From positions 1 to 64,000 of the forward strand of contig NZ_JACONT010000001.1 of the NCBI RefSeq assembly GCF_014358075.1: a DNA stretch of 64,000 bases, in the 5' to 3' direction. Under the pieces are notes generated by a model. The model saw only the letters and a program-made list of their open reading frames with translations. It was not told the origin of the DNA and searched no databases. The translations under genes were made by a program, and so were the position numbers. The number at the start of each line of letters is the position of its first letter. The stretch's first letter is position 1. Shown piece after piece: positions 51,531-60,274 of this stretch. Source of the stretch: Sphingomonas albertensis. Lineage in GTDB: Bacteria; Pseudomonadota; Alphaproteobacteria; Sphingomonadales; Sphingomonadaceae.

Positions 51531-51974
51531 ATGACGAACGCGACCCCGCCTTCAACCCGCCCCGAAGACCTAGCCACCGTTCCCGGCCCGATCCCCGATC
51601 CCGAACAGCCGTCGAACGCGCCACACCGGGGCGTCGTCGTAACTGGTAAGAACGGCGAGGACGGCCATAAGGCGTTCTACATCCACATCGAAGCCAAGCG
51701 AGGCAAGGAGGACGAGGTCGTGCAGATGTTGCGCGATATCTACGACTGTGTGCCGGATGAGCCGGCAACCGGTCCGTGGTTCGGCGTGAGATACTCTCCA
51801 ACTACGTTCGGCATTTTCGAGGCATTTCCCAACATCGCGGGCCGGGACGCGCATGTGGCCGGTGGAGGCGGTGATATTTTCCGTGATAATCCCCGCATGA
51901 ATGCGATTCTCGCCTCTCCTGCCCATGTTTATCGGGTGGACGTACTCTTCAATAAAGCAACGATTGGGAAGTAG
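51531..51974 (+). CDS. Antibiotic-biosynthesis monooxygenase-type (ABM) protein
   Basis: 147 residues from MTNATPPSTRPEDLATVPGP; longer open frames upstream belong to the LysR shadow. The dimeric alpha+beta barrel pattern is seen in FYIHIEAKRGKEDEVVQMLR, GPWFGVRYSPTTFGIFEAFP and DPRMNAIL-like NPRMNAILASPAHVYRVDVL. Members are small oxygenases or simple binding proteins. Probably controlled by the divergent LysR gene. Confidence 0.85.
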   Translation: MTNATPPSTRPEDLATVPGPIPDPEQPSNAPHRGVVVTGKNGEDGHKAFYIHIEAKRGKEDEVVQMLRDIYDCVPDEPATGPWFGVRYSPTTFGIFEAFPNIAGRDAHVAGGGGDIFRDNPRMNAILASPAHVYRVDVLFNKATIGK

Positions 51975-52072
51975 CGCCGGGGCGTCGCTCTTCCCGAAAC
52001 TCGATCCTTTTCGAGAAAGCCTGGCAGTCAGAGGGAGGGGCTCGCGGTCCTAACTTCACTCTGGCCGTGGAC

Positions 52073-52128
52073 ATGAACAAGCTGCCGGAGTTGGGGAGTT
52101 GAACCGATGCTCTGAGCGTCCGATTCCG
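52073..52128 (+). repeat. Dispersed hairpin repeat, copy next to the isomerase-like gene
   Basis: ATGAACAAGCTGCCGGAGTT, GGGGAGTTGAACCGATGCTC and GAGCGTCCGATTCCGATCAC; it ends 1 nt from the stop of the minus-strand gene at 52130. Degenerate, but the order of modules agrees. Confidence 0.6.
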
Positions 52129-52129
52129 A

Positions 52130-52969
52130 TCACACGGTACAGGTCCGGACCGCCTCCGCAAGTGCGGCCAGTGGATCGCCAACAGGCACGAATTCGTGCG
52201 CGAAAAAGCCTTGGAAGCCGAGATCGGCAACGCTGCGCGCAACCGCATGCCAATTCACCTCCTGTTTGTCGTCGAGGTTATGGCGCCCAGGAACCCCGCC
52301 GGTATGGAAATGGCCGATCCACTGGATATTCTTCCGGATTGTATCGATCAGGTCGCCTTCCATGATCTGCATATGATATATATCGTACAGCAGCTTGACG
52401 TGTGGCGAGGCGACCTCCTTGGCGACGCGCGCACCCCAGGCGGTATGGTCGGCCATATAGTCAGGGTGGTCGACCTTGCTATTGAGCAGCTCGACGCAGA
52501 TCGTCACACCATAATCCTCGGCGATTTTCTTGACACGGTTCAGGCCTGCGACGGCGTTGTCGGCGCCTTCCGCGTCGGACATGCCGCGACGATTGCCTGA
52601 AAAGGCGATCACGTTGGGCACGCCGGCCTTCGCAGCTTGCGGGATACCAATCCGGAAGGCTCGTTCGATCGCAGCGTGGTTTTCACGCCGGTTCAAACCA
52701 TTGGGGATCGTCATGATGTCGGCGGCGTAGCCCATCGTGCAGCGCAATCCATGCCGGCGCGGCACCTCATAATCGGCAGGCTCCAGAAGATCGATGCCTT
52801 CCAGCCCGATGCGCGCTGCGGCGGCGCACAACTGATCGAGCGGAATATTCTGGTAGCACCAACGGCTAACCGACTGCTTCAGTCGGCCACGACGCGAAGG
52901 CGCGGCAGCCATGCCCGAGGTCGCGCACATGGCGAGGGAAGAAGCGATGACAGAGCGTCTTGTGATCAT
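52130..52969 (-). CDS. Hydroxypyruvate isomerase-like TIM-barrel protein, exported
   Basis: 279 residues. The first 28 look like a Tat signal (MITRRSVIASSLAMCATSG). The barrel has metal-binding glutamate and histidine positions in VCVELLNS-like ICVELLNSKVDHPDYMA, LLYDIYHMQIMEGD and GHFHTGGVPGRHN, matching hydroxypyruvate isomerase/sugar phosphate isomerase family members. Exported members of this family are usually of unknown substrate. Single gene, with non-coding DNA to its right. Confidence 0.88.
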   Translation of the reverse strand: MITRRSVIASSLAMCATSGMAAAPSRRGRLKQSVSRWCYQNIPLDQLCAAAARIGLEGIDLLEPADYEVPRRHGLRCTMGYAADIMTIPNGLNRRENHAAIERAFRIGIPQAAKAGVPNVIAFSGNRRGMSDAEGADNAVAGLNRVKKIAEDYGVTICVELLNSKVDHPDYMADHTAWGARVAKEVASPHVKLLYDIYHMQIMEGDLIDTIRKNIQWIGHFHTGGVPGRHNLDDKQEVNWHAVARSVADLGFQGFFAHEFVPVGDPLAALAEAVRTCTV

Positions 52970-53355
52970 GCCTGCACACTAATCTAGAACACAATGGCGG
53001 CAAGGTGTATTGCCTAAAGTCGCTAGCCGCCACGGCATCCTCGCCATCCAGCGGATGCGAAAAGCGAATTTTTGCGCCCGCCCACCATAGGCAACTCATC
53101 GGGGTAACCTGTTTGCCGGTGATGTCCGTCGTCAACCGATGACCACGGCACCGGTTAAGCCGCGTCCGGCAAATATATCGGCTGCTTCGACTCACCGAAC
53201 CCGGCGCCGGGTCTGATTCCGGCGGGATGGTCACCCGCGCGGAAAGTCGACGACCGCGATCTTATGCCGTCAACCGCGATCAGCCACTGGCGCTGCGGAC
53301 CCCTGCATCGCGGAATACTGCACCGGCCCGGTTCGGATCCGCGGTTCGGGCGGGC
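52970..53355. other. Non-coding interval upstream of the isomerase-like gene
   Basis: About 390 nt with no convincing reading frame or repeat. It should contain the promoter of the exported isomerase-like gene. Confidence 0.5.
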
Positions 53356-53757
53356 TCAATCGACCCGAGCGAACATCGCTGCGACACTGGGCTTAGGGGT
53401 AGCTGCCGGTGACGCTTTGGCAGACCCGGTGATGCGTTCCAGCGCGGTCGCCACGGCCTCGCCGCTGCCGAACATCGCCTCGATCGCGCGGACGCAGAGC
53501 GTCACGTCGTCATCCGCCAGTCGGTAGAAAACCTGTTTCGCCGCGCGGCGCATCACGACGAGATCGGCCTTTCGCAATTCGGCAAGTTGCTGGCTGAGCG
53601 CGGGTTGAACGATCCCCGTCGAACGTTCGAGATCGGCGACGATCTGCTCGCCGTCGAGCAGGCGGGACAGGATCATGAGCCGCTGCGGCTGCGCATAGGT
53701 TTTGAGCCGGTCGGCCGCGGCATTGGCACGTTCGCGAGACTGGTAGATCGCCGTCAT
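53356..53757 (-). CDS. ArsR-family regulator (BigR-like)
   Basis: 133 residues: winged helix LKTYAQPQRLMILSRLLDGE, recognition helix GIVQPALSQQLAELRKADLV, then the single cysteine in CVRAIEAMF at about residue 96. Members next to sulfide:quinone oxidoreductase genes (BigR/SqrR type) sense persulfides, normally with two cysteines, so here the mechanism would differ. It overlaps the end of the peroxiredoxin remnant (ATGA) and was downstream of it in one transcript. Confidence 0.85.
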   Translation of the reverse strand: MTAIYQSRERANAAADRLKTYAQPQRLMILSRLLDGEQIVADLERSTGIVQPALSQQLAELRKADLVVMRRAAKQVFYRLADDDVTLCVRAIEAMFGSGEAVATALERITGSAKASPAATPKPSVAAMFARVD

Positions 53758-54090
53758 CGATCGGGCTGGGTCTGATGAAACCAGTCAGCGGGAGCATCGT
53801 CGCCGATCGCCGTCTCCGCGGTCTGGGCAGGGGGGACCAGCACATCGTCGCCTGGTTGCCAGCCGGCGGGCGTAAGGACGCTGCCGTCGGCGGAGCGCTT
53901 CAGCGCGGCGAGCATGCGGACCATCTCGTCGATCGAGCGTCCGATCGTCATGGGATACCAGGTGACGCCGCGGATCACGCCTTCGGGGTCGATGAAGTAT
54001 GTTGCGCGCACCGCGGACGCATCGGCGGCATCGTCGTCGATCATGCCATAAGCGCGACCGACCGCCATCGATGGGTCTTCGATGATGCAT
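53754..54090 (-). pseudogene. Peroxiredoxin, C-terminal remnant
   Basis: Reading leftward: IIEDPSMAVGRAYGMIDD, FIDPEGVIRGVTWYPMTIGR, LTPAGWQPGDDVLVPP, matching the C-terminal half of AhpC/1-Cys peroxiredoxins. The N-terminal half, including the peroxidatic cysteine, is absent; homology stops at about 54088-54096 where metallo-hydrolase sequence begins on the other strand. A deletion joining the two divergent genes is the simplest explanation. Its ATGA overlap with ArsR indicates a former operon. Confidence 0.87.
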
Positions 54091-54203
54091 TCGCGATCGG
54101 TTCGATACCGGCGATCGCGCTCCATGTGCCCGGTCACACCCCGGCCGACATGGCCTATGTCATCGGCGAGGCGGTGTTCACGGGCGATACGCTGTTCATG
54201 CCC
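54091..54203 (+). pseudogene. MBL-fold persulfide dioxygenase-like fragment
   Basis: AIGSIPAIALHVPGHTPADM and AYVIGEAVFTGDTLFMPE match the metal-binding core of ETHE1-type persulfide dioxygenases (histidine in PGHTPAD, aspartate in FTGDTLF). Only about 37 residues remain. It is fused in frame to the following sulfide:quinone oxidoreductase reading frame, and the left edge abuts the peroxiredoxin remnant. Confidence 0.82.
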
Positions 54204-55457
54204 GAAACACCCGCAGCAATTCCGGAAGGAGCGGGGCCATCGCGGGCCGATGTCGTCATCGTCGGCGGTGGCTCGGCAGGGCTGGCGACGGCTGCGTCGC
54301 TGCGCGAGCGTAACCGCTCGCTCGACATCGTCGTCATCGAGCCGCGTACCGAGCACGACTATCAGCCGGGCTGGACGATGGTCGGCGGCGGCGTGTTCGA
54401 TGCCAAGGATCCGCGGCGGCCCGAGGCGAGCGTCATGCCCGCCGGCGTGCGCTGGATCAAAGGCGCGGTCGCCAGTTTCGAGCCCGAGCGCGATACCGTG
54501 ACACTGGAAGACGGCTCCACCGTCGGATACCGCGCGCTCGTCGTCGCACCGGGGATCGCACTCGACTGGGCCGGGGTGGATGGGCTTGTCGAGACGCTCG
54601 GGCGCAACGGCGTCACCTCCAACTACAGTTACGAAACCGCACCCTATACGTGGGAACTGGTTCAGTCCCTGAGGGGTGGTACCGCGCTGTTCTCCCAGCC
54701 GCCGATGCCGATCAAGTGCGCAGGCGCGCCCCAGAAGGCGATGTACCTGTCGTGCGACCATTGGCAGCGGCAGGGCGTGCTCAAGGACATCGACGTGCAG
54801 TTTCACAACGCCGGGGGCGTATTGTTCGGCGTAAAGGAGTTCGTCCCGCCGCTGATGGCCTATGTCGACCGCTACGGTATCGACCTCCAGTTCGAGTCCA
54901 CCCTGGTTGCGGTCGACGGATCTGATCGAACCGCCACCTTCCGGGAGAGGGGCGGAGAGATCACCAAATCGTTCCACATGATCCACGTCACGCCGCCCCA
55001 GAAGGCACCGGCGTTCGTCGCGCACAGTCCGCTCGCCAACGAAGCGGGGTATGTGGATGTCGATCAGACGACCCTGCAACACATTCGCTACGCCAACGTG
55101 TTTGGTCTGGGTGATGGCGGATCGACGCCGAACGCCAAGACCATGGCTGCCGCGCGCAAGCAGGCCCCGATCGTTGCCGAAAATCTGCTGTCGATGCTCG
55201 CCGGCAAGACGCCGATGGCGCTCTATGACGGCTATGGCTCGTGTCCGCTAACGGTCGAACGCGGCAAGATCCTGCTTGCCGAGTTCGGCTATGGCGGAAA
55301 GCTGCTGCCGAGTTTTCCGAAGTGGATCATCGAGGGCACCAGGCCGCAGCGGCTGTCCTGGCTGCTGAAGTCCGAAGGCCTGCCGTGGATCTACTGGAAC
55401 GGCATGCTCAAGGGCCGCGAGTGGATGGCGCATCCCGAGCATCGCCAAGCCGCCTGA
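54198..55457 (+). CDS. sqr: Sulfide:quinone oxidoreductase (type II-like)
   Basis: 419 residues from the ATG at 54198, which is also the last in-frame methionine of the metallo-hydrolase fragment. FAD motif VVIVGGGSAGLATAASL at 19-35. Redox cysteines in IKCAGAPQK and, near the end, YGSCPLTVERGKILLAEF; terminal IIEGTRPQRLSWLLKSE and PWIYWNGMLKGREW match the SQRDL-type enzyme. It oxidises sulfide, passing electrons to quinone in the membrane. The original N-terminus may have been changed by the deletion. Confidence 0.93.
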   Translation: MPETPAAIPEGAGPSRADVVIVGGGSAGLATAASLRERNRSLDIVVIEPRTEHDYQPGWTMVGGGVFDAKDPRRPEASVMPAGVRWIKGAVASFEPERDTVTLEDGSTVGYRALVVAPGIALDWAGVDGLVETLGRNGVTSNYSYETAPYTWELVQSLRGGTALFSQPPMPIKCAGAPQKAMYLSCDHWQRQGVLKDIDVQFHNAGGVLFGVKEFVPPLMAYVDRYGIDLQFESTLVAVDGSDRTATFRERGGEITKSFHMIHVTPPQKAPAFVAHSPLANEAGYVDVDQTTLQHIRYANVFGLGDGGSTPNAKTMAAARKQAPIVAENLLSMLAGKTPMALYDGYGSCPLTVERGKILLAEFGYGGKLLPSFPKWIIEGTRPQRLSWLLKSEGLPWIYWNGMLKGREWMAHPEHRQAA

Positions 55458-55486
55458 GCCAGCTCCGCCGTCCAAGGTCCGTCTTC

Positions 55487-56263
55487 ATGCTCGATACCAT
55501 CCAATACCTGCTGGGCGCAGTGTTCGCGGGCCTGGTCGGCTTCACGCTTGGCCTCGTCGGCGGCGGGGGCTCGATCCTCGCCGTGCCGCTGATGGTCTAT
55601 CTCGTCGGCGTGACCAATCCGCACGTGGCGATCGGGACGAGCGCGCTCGCGGTCGCGGCGAACGCGGCGACCGGTCTGCTCAGCCATGCGCGGGCCGGCA
55701 CCGTCAAATGGCGCTGCGGGCTGATGTATGCGGGGGCAGGCGTGCTCGGTGCATTCGCAGGATCGTCGGCGGGCAAGGCCGTCGATGGCCAGCATCTGCT
55801 GTTCCTGTTCGCCATCGTCATGGTCGCGGTCGGCATCCTGATGCTGCGCGGCCGTCGCAACCTCGGCGTCGAGGGCGCTGCCTGCAATCGCGCAAACGCC
55901 TCGAAAGTGCTAGGCTTCGGGCTTGGTACAGGAATTTTCTCGGGCTTTTTCGGCATCGGCGGCGGATTTCTGATCGTGCCCGGACTGATCGCATCGACCA
56001 GGATGCCGATGATCAACGCGGTCGGCACATCGCTGGTCGCCGTCACCGCGTTCGGTCTGGCGACTGCTACCAACTACGCGCTGTCCGGGCTCGTCGACTG
56101 GCCGCTCGCGGGCGTCTTCATCGCTGGTGGTGTCGTCGGCGGCATGGTCGGGACGGTCGTTGCCAAGCGCCTCTCCGACCGCGGGACGCTCACGACCGTC
56201 TTCGCGATCCTGATCTTCGTCGTTGCAGCCTATATGCTGTGGAAGAGCGCGGCCGCGTTATGA
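55487..56263 (+). CDS. TauE/SafE-type sulfite/sulfur exporter
   Basis: 258 residues from MLDTIQYLLGAVFAGLVG (an earlier frame start at 55241 lies inside the previous gene). Eight or so membrane helices; the paired motifs TLGLVGGGGSILAVPLMVYL and GFFGIGGGFLIVPGLIAS are the TauE/SafE signature. Probably exports sulfite or thiosulfate produced by sulfide oxidation. Its stop overlaps the next start (ATGA at 56260). Confidence 0.93.
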   Translation: MLDTIQYLLGAVFAGLVGFTLGLVGGGGSILAVPLMVYLVGVTNPHVAIGTSALAVAANAATGLLSHARAGTVKWRCGLMYAGAGVLGAFAGSSAGKAVDGQHLLFLFAIVMVAVGILMLRGRRNLGVEGAACNRANASKVLGFGLGTGIFSGFFGIGGGFLIVPGLIASTRMPMINAVGTSLVAVTAFGLATATNYALSGLVDWPLAGVFIAGGVVGGMVGTVVAKRLSDRGTLTTVFAILIFVVAAYMLWKSAAAL

Positions 56264-57078
56264 CGATCGGCAATACCGTCGCCCTCGGTCCGCTGGTGCT
56301 GTCGACCGACCGATTGCTCGCGCTGCTCGCGATCGCGGTCTTTATCGGCTTGGTGTCGTTTCTGACGCGCAAGTCGCCCCGGCCGACGTCGAACGCGGCT
56401 ACGGCGGCGGTCGTGGCGGGCTTGGTCATGGGACGCATTGGCTATGTCGCCATGCATATCCCCAGCTACAGCGATGATCCCCTGTCGGCACTCGCGATCT
56501 GGCAGGGCGGATTTTCCGTGACTGCGGGCATCGTCGGGGCGGCGTTGGTGCTCGTCGCCACGCTCCGCCGTTCCGCCGCGCTCCATCGGTCGCTGGCGAG
56601 CCTGGGTATCGCCGTCATGGTCTGGGCAGCGGCTGCGCATCTCCTCGTCGAGGATGCCGCCATCCCTCTGCCCAAGGGACTTGTCGCGTACACGATCGAC
56701 GGACGGCCGGTTGCTATCGATAGTTTTCGGGGAAAGCCGTTCGTCATCAACCTGTGGGCGACCTGGTGCGGGCCGTGCCAGCGCGAGATGCCGATGCTGG
56801 TGCGGGCCGCGGCGGCACGTCCCGCAGTGCCGGTTCTGTTCATCGATCAAGGCGAGACGCCGGACACCGTAAAGGCTTTCCTGGCCACGACGCGGCTGAC
56901 ATCGCCGCTTCTGCTGGTCGATCGCAGCCAGGATTTCAGCCGGGCAGTCGGTTCGGGCGCCCTGCCGACCACCGTGTTCGTGGCTGCGGACGGCATGATA
57001 CGCGAGAGCCATGCCGGTGAGATTTCACGTGCTGCGCTCGACGACGGTATCGACGATATTCTGGAGACTAATCAATGA
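56260..57078 (+). CDS. TlpA-type thiol-disulfide protein with Lgt-like membrane part
   Basis: 272 residues. The N-terminal half is a membrane domain of about four helices with GRIGYVAMHIPSY and AIWQGGFSVTAGIVGAAL, similar to part of prolipoprotein diacylglyceryl transferase; the C-terminal half is a thioredoxin fold with WCGPC at Cys170-Cys173. It should place a reducing or oxidising thioredoxin domain in the periplasm. It overlaps the genes on both sides (ATGA), so it belongs to the sulfide/thiol operon. Confidence 0.9.
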   Translation: MTIGNTVALGPLVLSTDRLLALLAIAVFIGLVSFLTRKSPRPTSNAATAAVVAGLVMGRIGYVAMHIPSYSDDPLSALAIWQGGFSVTAGIVGAALVLVATLRRSAALHRSLASLGIAVMVWAAAAHLLVEDAAIPLPKGLVAYTIDGRPVAIDSFRGKPFVINLWATWCGPCQREMPMLVRAAAARPAVPVLFIDQGETPDTVKAFLATTRLTSPLLLVDRSQDFSRAVGSGALPTTVFVAADGMIRESHAGEISRAALDDGIDDILETNQ

Positions 57079-57728
57079 ACTGCATTCGCTCCTCGGTGGC
57101 GACGCTCGCAGTGCTCGCGATCACCGGCTTCGTCATCGGGGCCACGGACGCGCTGACCCAGCCGGCGGTCGCCGCAACGATCACCAAGTCGGCGATCCTG
57201 GAAGATCCGGTTGCCCCAAAAGTCGCGCCCAAAGGCTATGACATCACGATCGTCCAGTTCGCGGACTATAATTGCGGCTATTGCCGGCGCATGCATTCCG
57301 TGGTCGTAGCCCTAATCGCCTCCGATCCGAAGATCCGGTTGGTCTATCGGGACTGGCCGATTTTTGGGCCCGTGTCGGTAGAAGCCGCGCGCGCCGCCAT
57401 CGCCAGCCAGTGGCAGGGCAAGCACGAAGCCTTCAACGCAGCACTGTATGCAGGGGCGGGGAAACTTGATTCTGTCGCGATAAGGACCGCCGCAAATCGG
57501 GCAGGGGTGAGCTGGCCCCGGCTGCAAGCCGATCTCGTAAAACACAAGGCTGAGATCGACGCGCTACTCGCACGAACCAGCGAGCAGGCCCCGGCAATCG
57601 GCCTCCAAGGTACGCCAGCTTTCATCATCGGTGCCTATCTTGCGCCCGGCGCGCTCGACCTTGCGACCTTGCGTAAGGCTGTCGCGGAAGCACGCCGGAA
57701 CCCGAATGGTCCAGCCAGGGCGCGCTGA
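57075..57728 (+). CDS. DsbA-family thioredoxin-like protein
   Basis: 217 residues with a signal peptide (LAVLAITGFVIGATDALTQP, cleavage near VAA at residue 33). The catalytic disulfide is CGYC at Cys67-Cys70 in ADYNCGYCRRMH, and GTPAFIIGAYLAPGA provides the cis-proline loop. A periplasmic oxidoreductase of the DsbA/DsbG type. Last gene of the rightward sulfide/thiol operon, convergent with the sensor kinase gene 3 nt away. Confidence 0.93.
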   Translation: MNCIRSSVATLAVLAITGFVIGATDALTQPAVAATITKSAILEDPVAPKVAPKGYDITIVQFADYNCGYCRRMHSVVVALIASDPKIRLVYRDWPIFGPVSVEAARAAIASQWQGKHEAFNAALYAGAGKLDSVAIRTAANRAGVSWPRLQADLVKHKAEIDALLARTSEQAPAIGLQGTPAFIIGAYLAPGALDLATLRKAVAEARRNPNGPARAR

Positions 57729-57731
57729 TCG

Positions 57732-58925
57732 TCAGCTGGTCGGAACGGACCCCACTGCGCCCTCGAACCGCGTTTCGCCGGGGACGGAAGATACGAGGCC
57801 GAGATCGCCGTTGTGGCCGCGAAGGATCTGCCGAGCCAGGGCCAGGCCCACACCCGTGCCTTCGGTCTTGGTGGTGAAGAAGGGGCGAAAGATGTCGGCC
57901 TGATGTCCGACGGGAATGCCGGGACCGGTGTCCGTCATGGTGAACTGTGTTTGGCCGACCATTGTCGAGACGGCGAACGTGACGCGAGCATCTGGCGTAT
58001 CGTGCAAGGCCTCGGCCGCGTTCTGCAGGACTGCCCAGAGTGCGGCGGTCAATTGGTCCGGATCGGCGAGCAGATACGCCGGCGCGCGTTGAAGGTCCGT
58101 CGTAAAGCTGATCGTCGGCCATCGGGTCGTGAACAGCGCCGTCAGGTCGTTCACGAATCCGGCCAGCGGGATCCGTTCCGGGCTGGGCGCCGGCAACTTC
58201 GCGAGCGCACGGTAGCTTTCGCCGAAACGGTGCAGGCTGGCGGCACGGCGCGCGACCGTCTCGATCGCGTCGCGGACCTTGGGTAGCGCGGGGTCGGGAT
58301 CGTCGAGCATCGCGACCGCGGTCTCGGCGAGCGAGGCGATCGGGGTCAGCGCGTTGACGATTTCGTGGCTCAGGACCTGGACGAGATCGCGGAGCGCGCC
58401 GGCCTCGGCGGCCTTCAGTTCGGCGTCGATATCGATCAGTGCGCCGATCCGCGTCATCCGGCCTGCCAATGCGAGGTCGCCGGTGGCCAGCGCGAAGCTG
58501 CGGACGTCGGTATCGACGCCGATCTCGATCGTGGCGGTGCGACCGGGGCGGGTATCGGAGAGTGCGGCCACGAGCCCGTCGGGCGGATCGGCGACGAGAT
58601 CGCTCGCTCCGAGCAAACGCCGCGCGGCGCGGTTGACGACGCGCAGGCGGCCGTCGTCGAGGGCGACCAGCGGCGCGGGTGACAGATCGAGATAGGCGTT
58701 CAAGCGGCGGCGTTCCTCCTCTCCGGCAGAGACCGGCGCGGGGGGGGGCGGCAATGGCGGGCGCTGACCGGTATCGACCAGGTTGAGCGCCGCGATCCAG
58801 ACGGCGAGCAGCCCGGCGAGCAACGCCGTGGCGTACAGGCCACGCGTGGCGGCGACCGCACCGGCGGCCCCGGCTGCGGCGATCACCAGCGCGCTTAGCA
58901 TCGCGCGAACCCGGTCAGAGGCCAT
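57732..58925 (-). CDS. Sensor histidine kinase
   Basis: 397 residues. Two N-terminal membrane helices (about 8-26 and 31-50) with a very short periplasmic loop, a PAS-like region (75-165), phosphoacceptor His187 in LSHEIVNAL, and the ATP-binding motifs LWAVLQNAAEALHD, DTGPGIP and GTGVGLALARQI. It overlaps the response regulator gene by 11 nt. Probably senses a membrane or cytoplasmic signal, since there is no sizeable periplasmic domain. Confidence 0.94.
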   Translation of the reverse strand: MASDRVRAMLSALVIAAAGAAGAVAATRGLYATALLAGLLAVWIAALNLVDTGQRPPLPPPPAPVSAGEEERRRLNAYLDLSPAPLVALDDGRLRVVNRAARRLLGASDLVADPPDGLVAALSDTRPGRTATIEIGVDTDVRSFALATGDLALAGRMTRIGALIDIDAELKAAEAGALRDLVQVLSHEIVNALTPIASLAETAVAMLDDPDPALPKVRDAIETVARRAASLHRFGESYRALAKLPAPSPERIPLAGFVNDLTALFTTRWPTISFTTDLQRAPAYLLADPDQLTAALWAVLQNAAEALHDTPDARVTFAVSTMVGQTQFTMTDTGPGIPVGHQADIFRPFFTTKTEGTGVGLALARQILRGHNGDLGLVSSVPGETRFEGAVGSVPTS

Positions 58926-60156
58926 AGCGCGCCATCCGTCGATAAAGCGCAGCGCGCGTCAGCCCGAGCTGGGCGGCGGCCCGGCTGACGTTGAACGCGT
59001 GGCGTTCGAGGGCTGCGGTGATCAGCGTCTCCTCGTTACGGGCCAGCGACAGATCAGGTGCCAGCGATTGGAGCTCGGCCATATCGGGGGACAGCCTGAA
59101 GTCGGCGATCGCATAGGCCTCGCCGTTACCGAGCAACACCGCGCGCTCCATCGTCTGGCGCAGGCCGCGAACATTGTCGGGCCAGCGTTCCGTCGCGATG
59201 GCATGCGCGGCATCGTCGCCCAGCGGCCGGTTCGGTTTGCCATGGCGGTATGCGAACAGCGCGAGGAAATGGCGGGCTAGCAGCAGCGCGTCGCCCGTCC
59301 GATCGACGAGCGGAGGAAGGGCAATCTCGATCGTGCCGACCCGGTCGAGCAGGTCTTCACCGATCGCTGCCCGAAGGCCGGCGCGGTCCAGTCGCGTCGT
59401 CGCGACGACCCGTATGCCATCGAGGGCGGCCAGGAGGACGCCGTGGAACGCGCGGGGCAGGCGGTCGATATGATCGATCACGAGCATGCCACCGGCGGCG
59501 GCGGCCGTTTGCGTGGCGATGACGGCGGCGTCGGCGGCTTCGGCGTCCAGCGTGACGAGTGGTAGGTGCGCATGGGCCGAGGCCTGATGGATCAGCCGCG
59601 CGATCAGCGTCTTACCCGTGCCCGCTGTGCCATGAACGAGGATCGGGGCAGCGGTCGGCGCGACGCGAGCGATCAGGTCGCGTGCGCGTCCGATGCCGGG
59701 ACTCTCGCCGAGCAGGATGCCGTCAGGGACGCGCGGCGTCGCTGCCGTTTCCAGCTTCGCGCGACGCAACGCCAGACCGCGTTCGACCGTCGTCAGCAGG
59801 CGTTCGTTGTTCCAGGGCTTGATCACGAAATCGGTCGCGCCACTGCGCATCGCACGGACCGCGACCGCGATCCCGCTATGCCCGGTGACGACGATCACCA
59901 CCGCGCGCGCATCCCCCGCGATCAGCCGGTCGAGCATCGCGAAGCCTTCCTCGCCGGTGGTTCGCCCGCGCGCGAAATTGAGATCGAGCAGGATGACGTC
60001 GACCGGCTCGCCCGCGAGCAGGACCCAGGCCTCCTCCGGACTTGCCGCGGTCGACACGCGCATGCCGTGACGCTCCAGCAACAGTCTTGCGGCTTTGGCG
60101 ATGTCGGGATCGTCGTCGACGACCAGGATATGCGATTCGGTTGACATGGCGGCCAT
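58915..60156 (-). CDS. NtrC-like response regulator lacking the sigma-54 loop
   Basis: 413 residues (the start may be MSTESHI at 60147). Receiver with phosphorylation site Asp58 (ILLDLN) and KPWN; AAA+ domain with Walker A GTAGTGKT and a Walker B-like LVIDHID; C-terminal Fis-type helix-turn-helix (RAAAQLGLTRAALYRRMARY). The GAFTGA loop that contacts sigma-54 is absent and the Walker B acid pair is altered, so it probably works with sigma-70. An operator candidate lies in the divergent region at 60159. Confidence 0.93.
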   Translation of the reverse strand: MAAMSTESHILVVDDDPDIAKAARLLLERHGMRVSTAASPEEAWVLLAGEPVDVILLDLNFARGRTTGEEGFAMLDRLIAGDARAVVIVVTGHSGIAVAVRAMRSGATDFVIKPWNNERLLTTVERGLALRRAKLETAATPRVPDGILLGESPGIGRARDLIARVAPTAAPILVHGTAGTGKTLIARLIHQASAHAHLPLVTLDAEAADAAVIATQTAAAAGGMLVIDHIDRLPRAFHGVLLAALDGIRVVATTRLDRAGLRAAIGEDLLDRVGTIEIALPPLVDRTGDALLLARHFLALFAYRHGKPNRPLGDDAAHAIATERWPDNVRGLRQTMERAVLLGNGEAYAIADFRLSPDMAELQSLAPDLSLARNEETLITAALERHAFNVSRAAAQLGLTRAALYRRMARYGL

Positions 60157-60158
60157 AG

Positions 60159-60174
60159 TGTCCGGAAACGGACA
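60159..60174. promoter_or_regulatory. Inverted repeat TGTCCG-GAAA-CGGACA
   Basis: Perfect 6-bp arms with a 4-nt spacer in the gap between the response regulator and HlyD genes. A further TGTCCG half-site is at about 60268, just before the HlyD start. Good candidate for the binding site of the response regulator. Confidence 0.6.
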
Positions 60175-60274
60175 GTCGGTACAGTCTGCGCGCTGGCCGG
60201 GACCCTAGATTGCCAACATCTGACTAGATTACAGCGCTTTAGTCTGTTTGCGTGCGGTCCCGTACACTGTCCGC

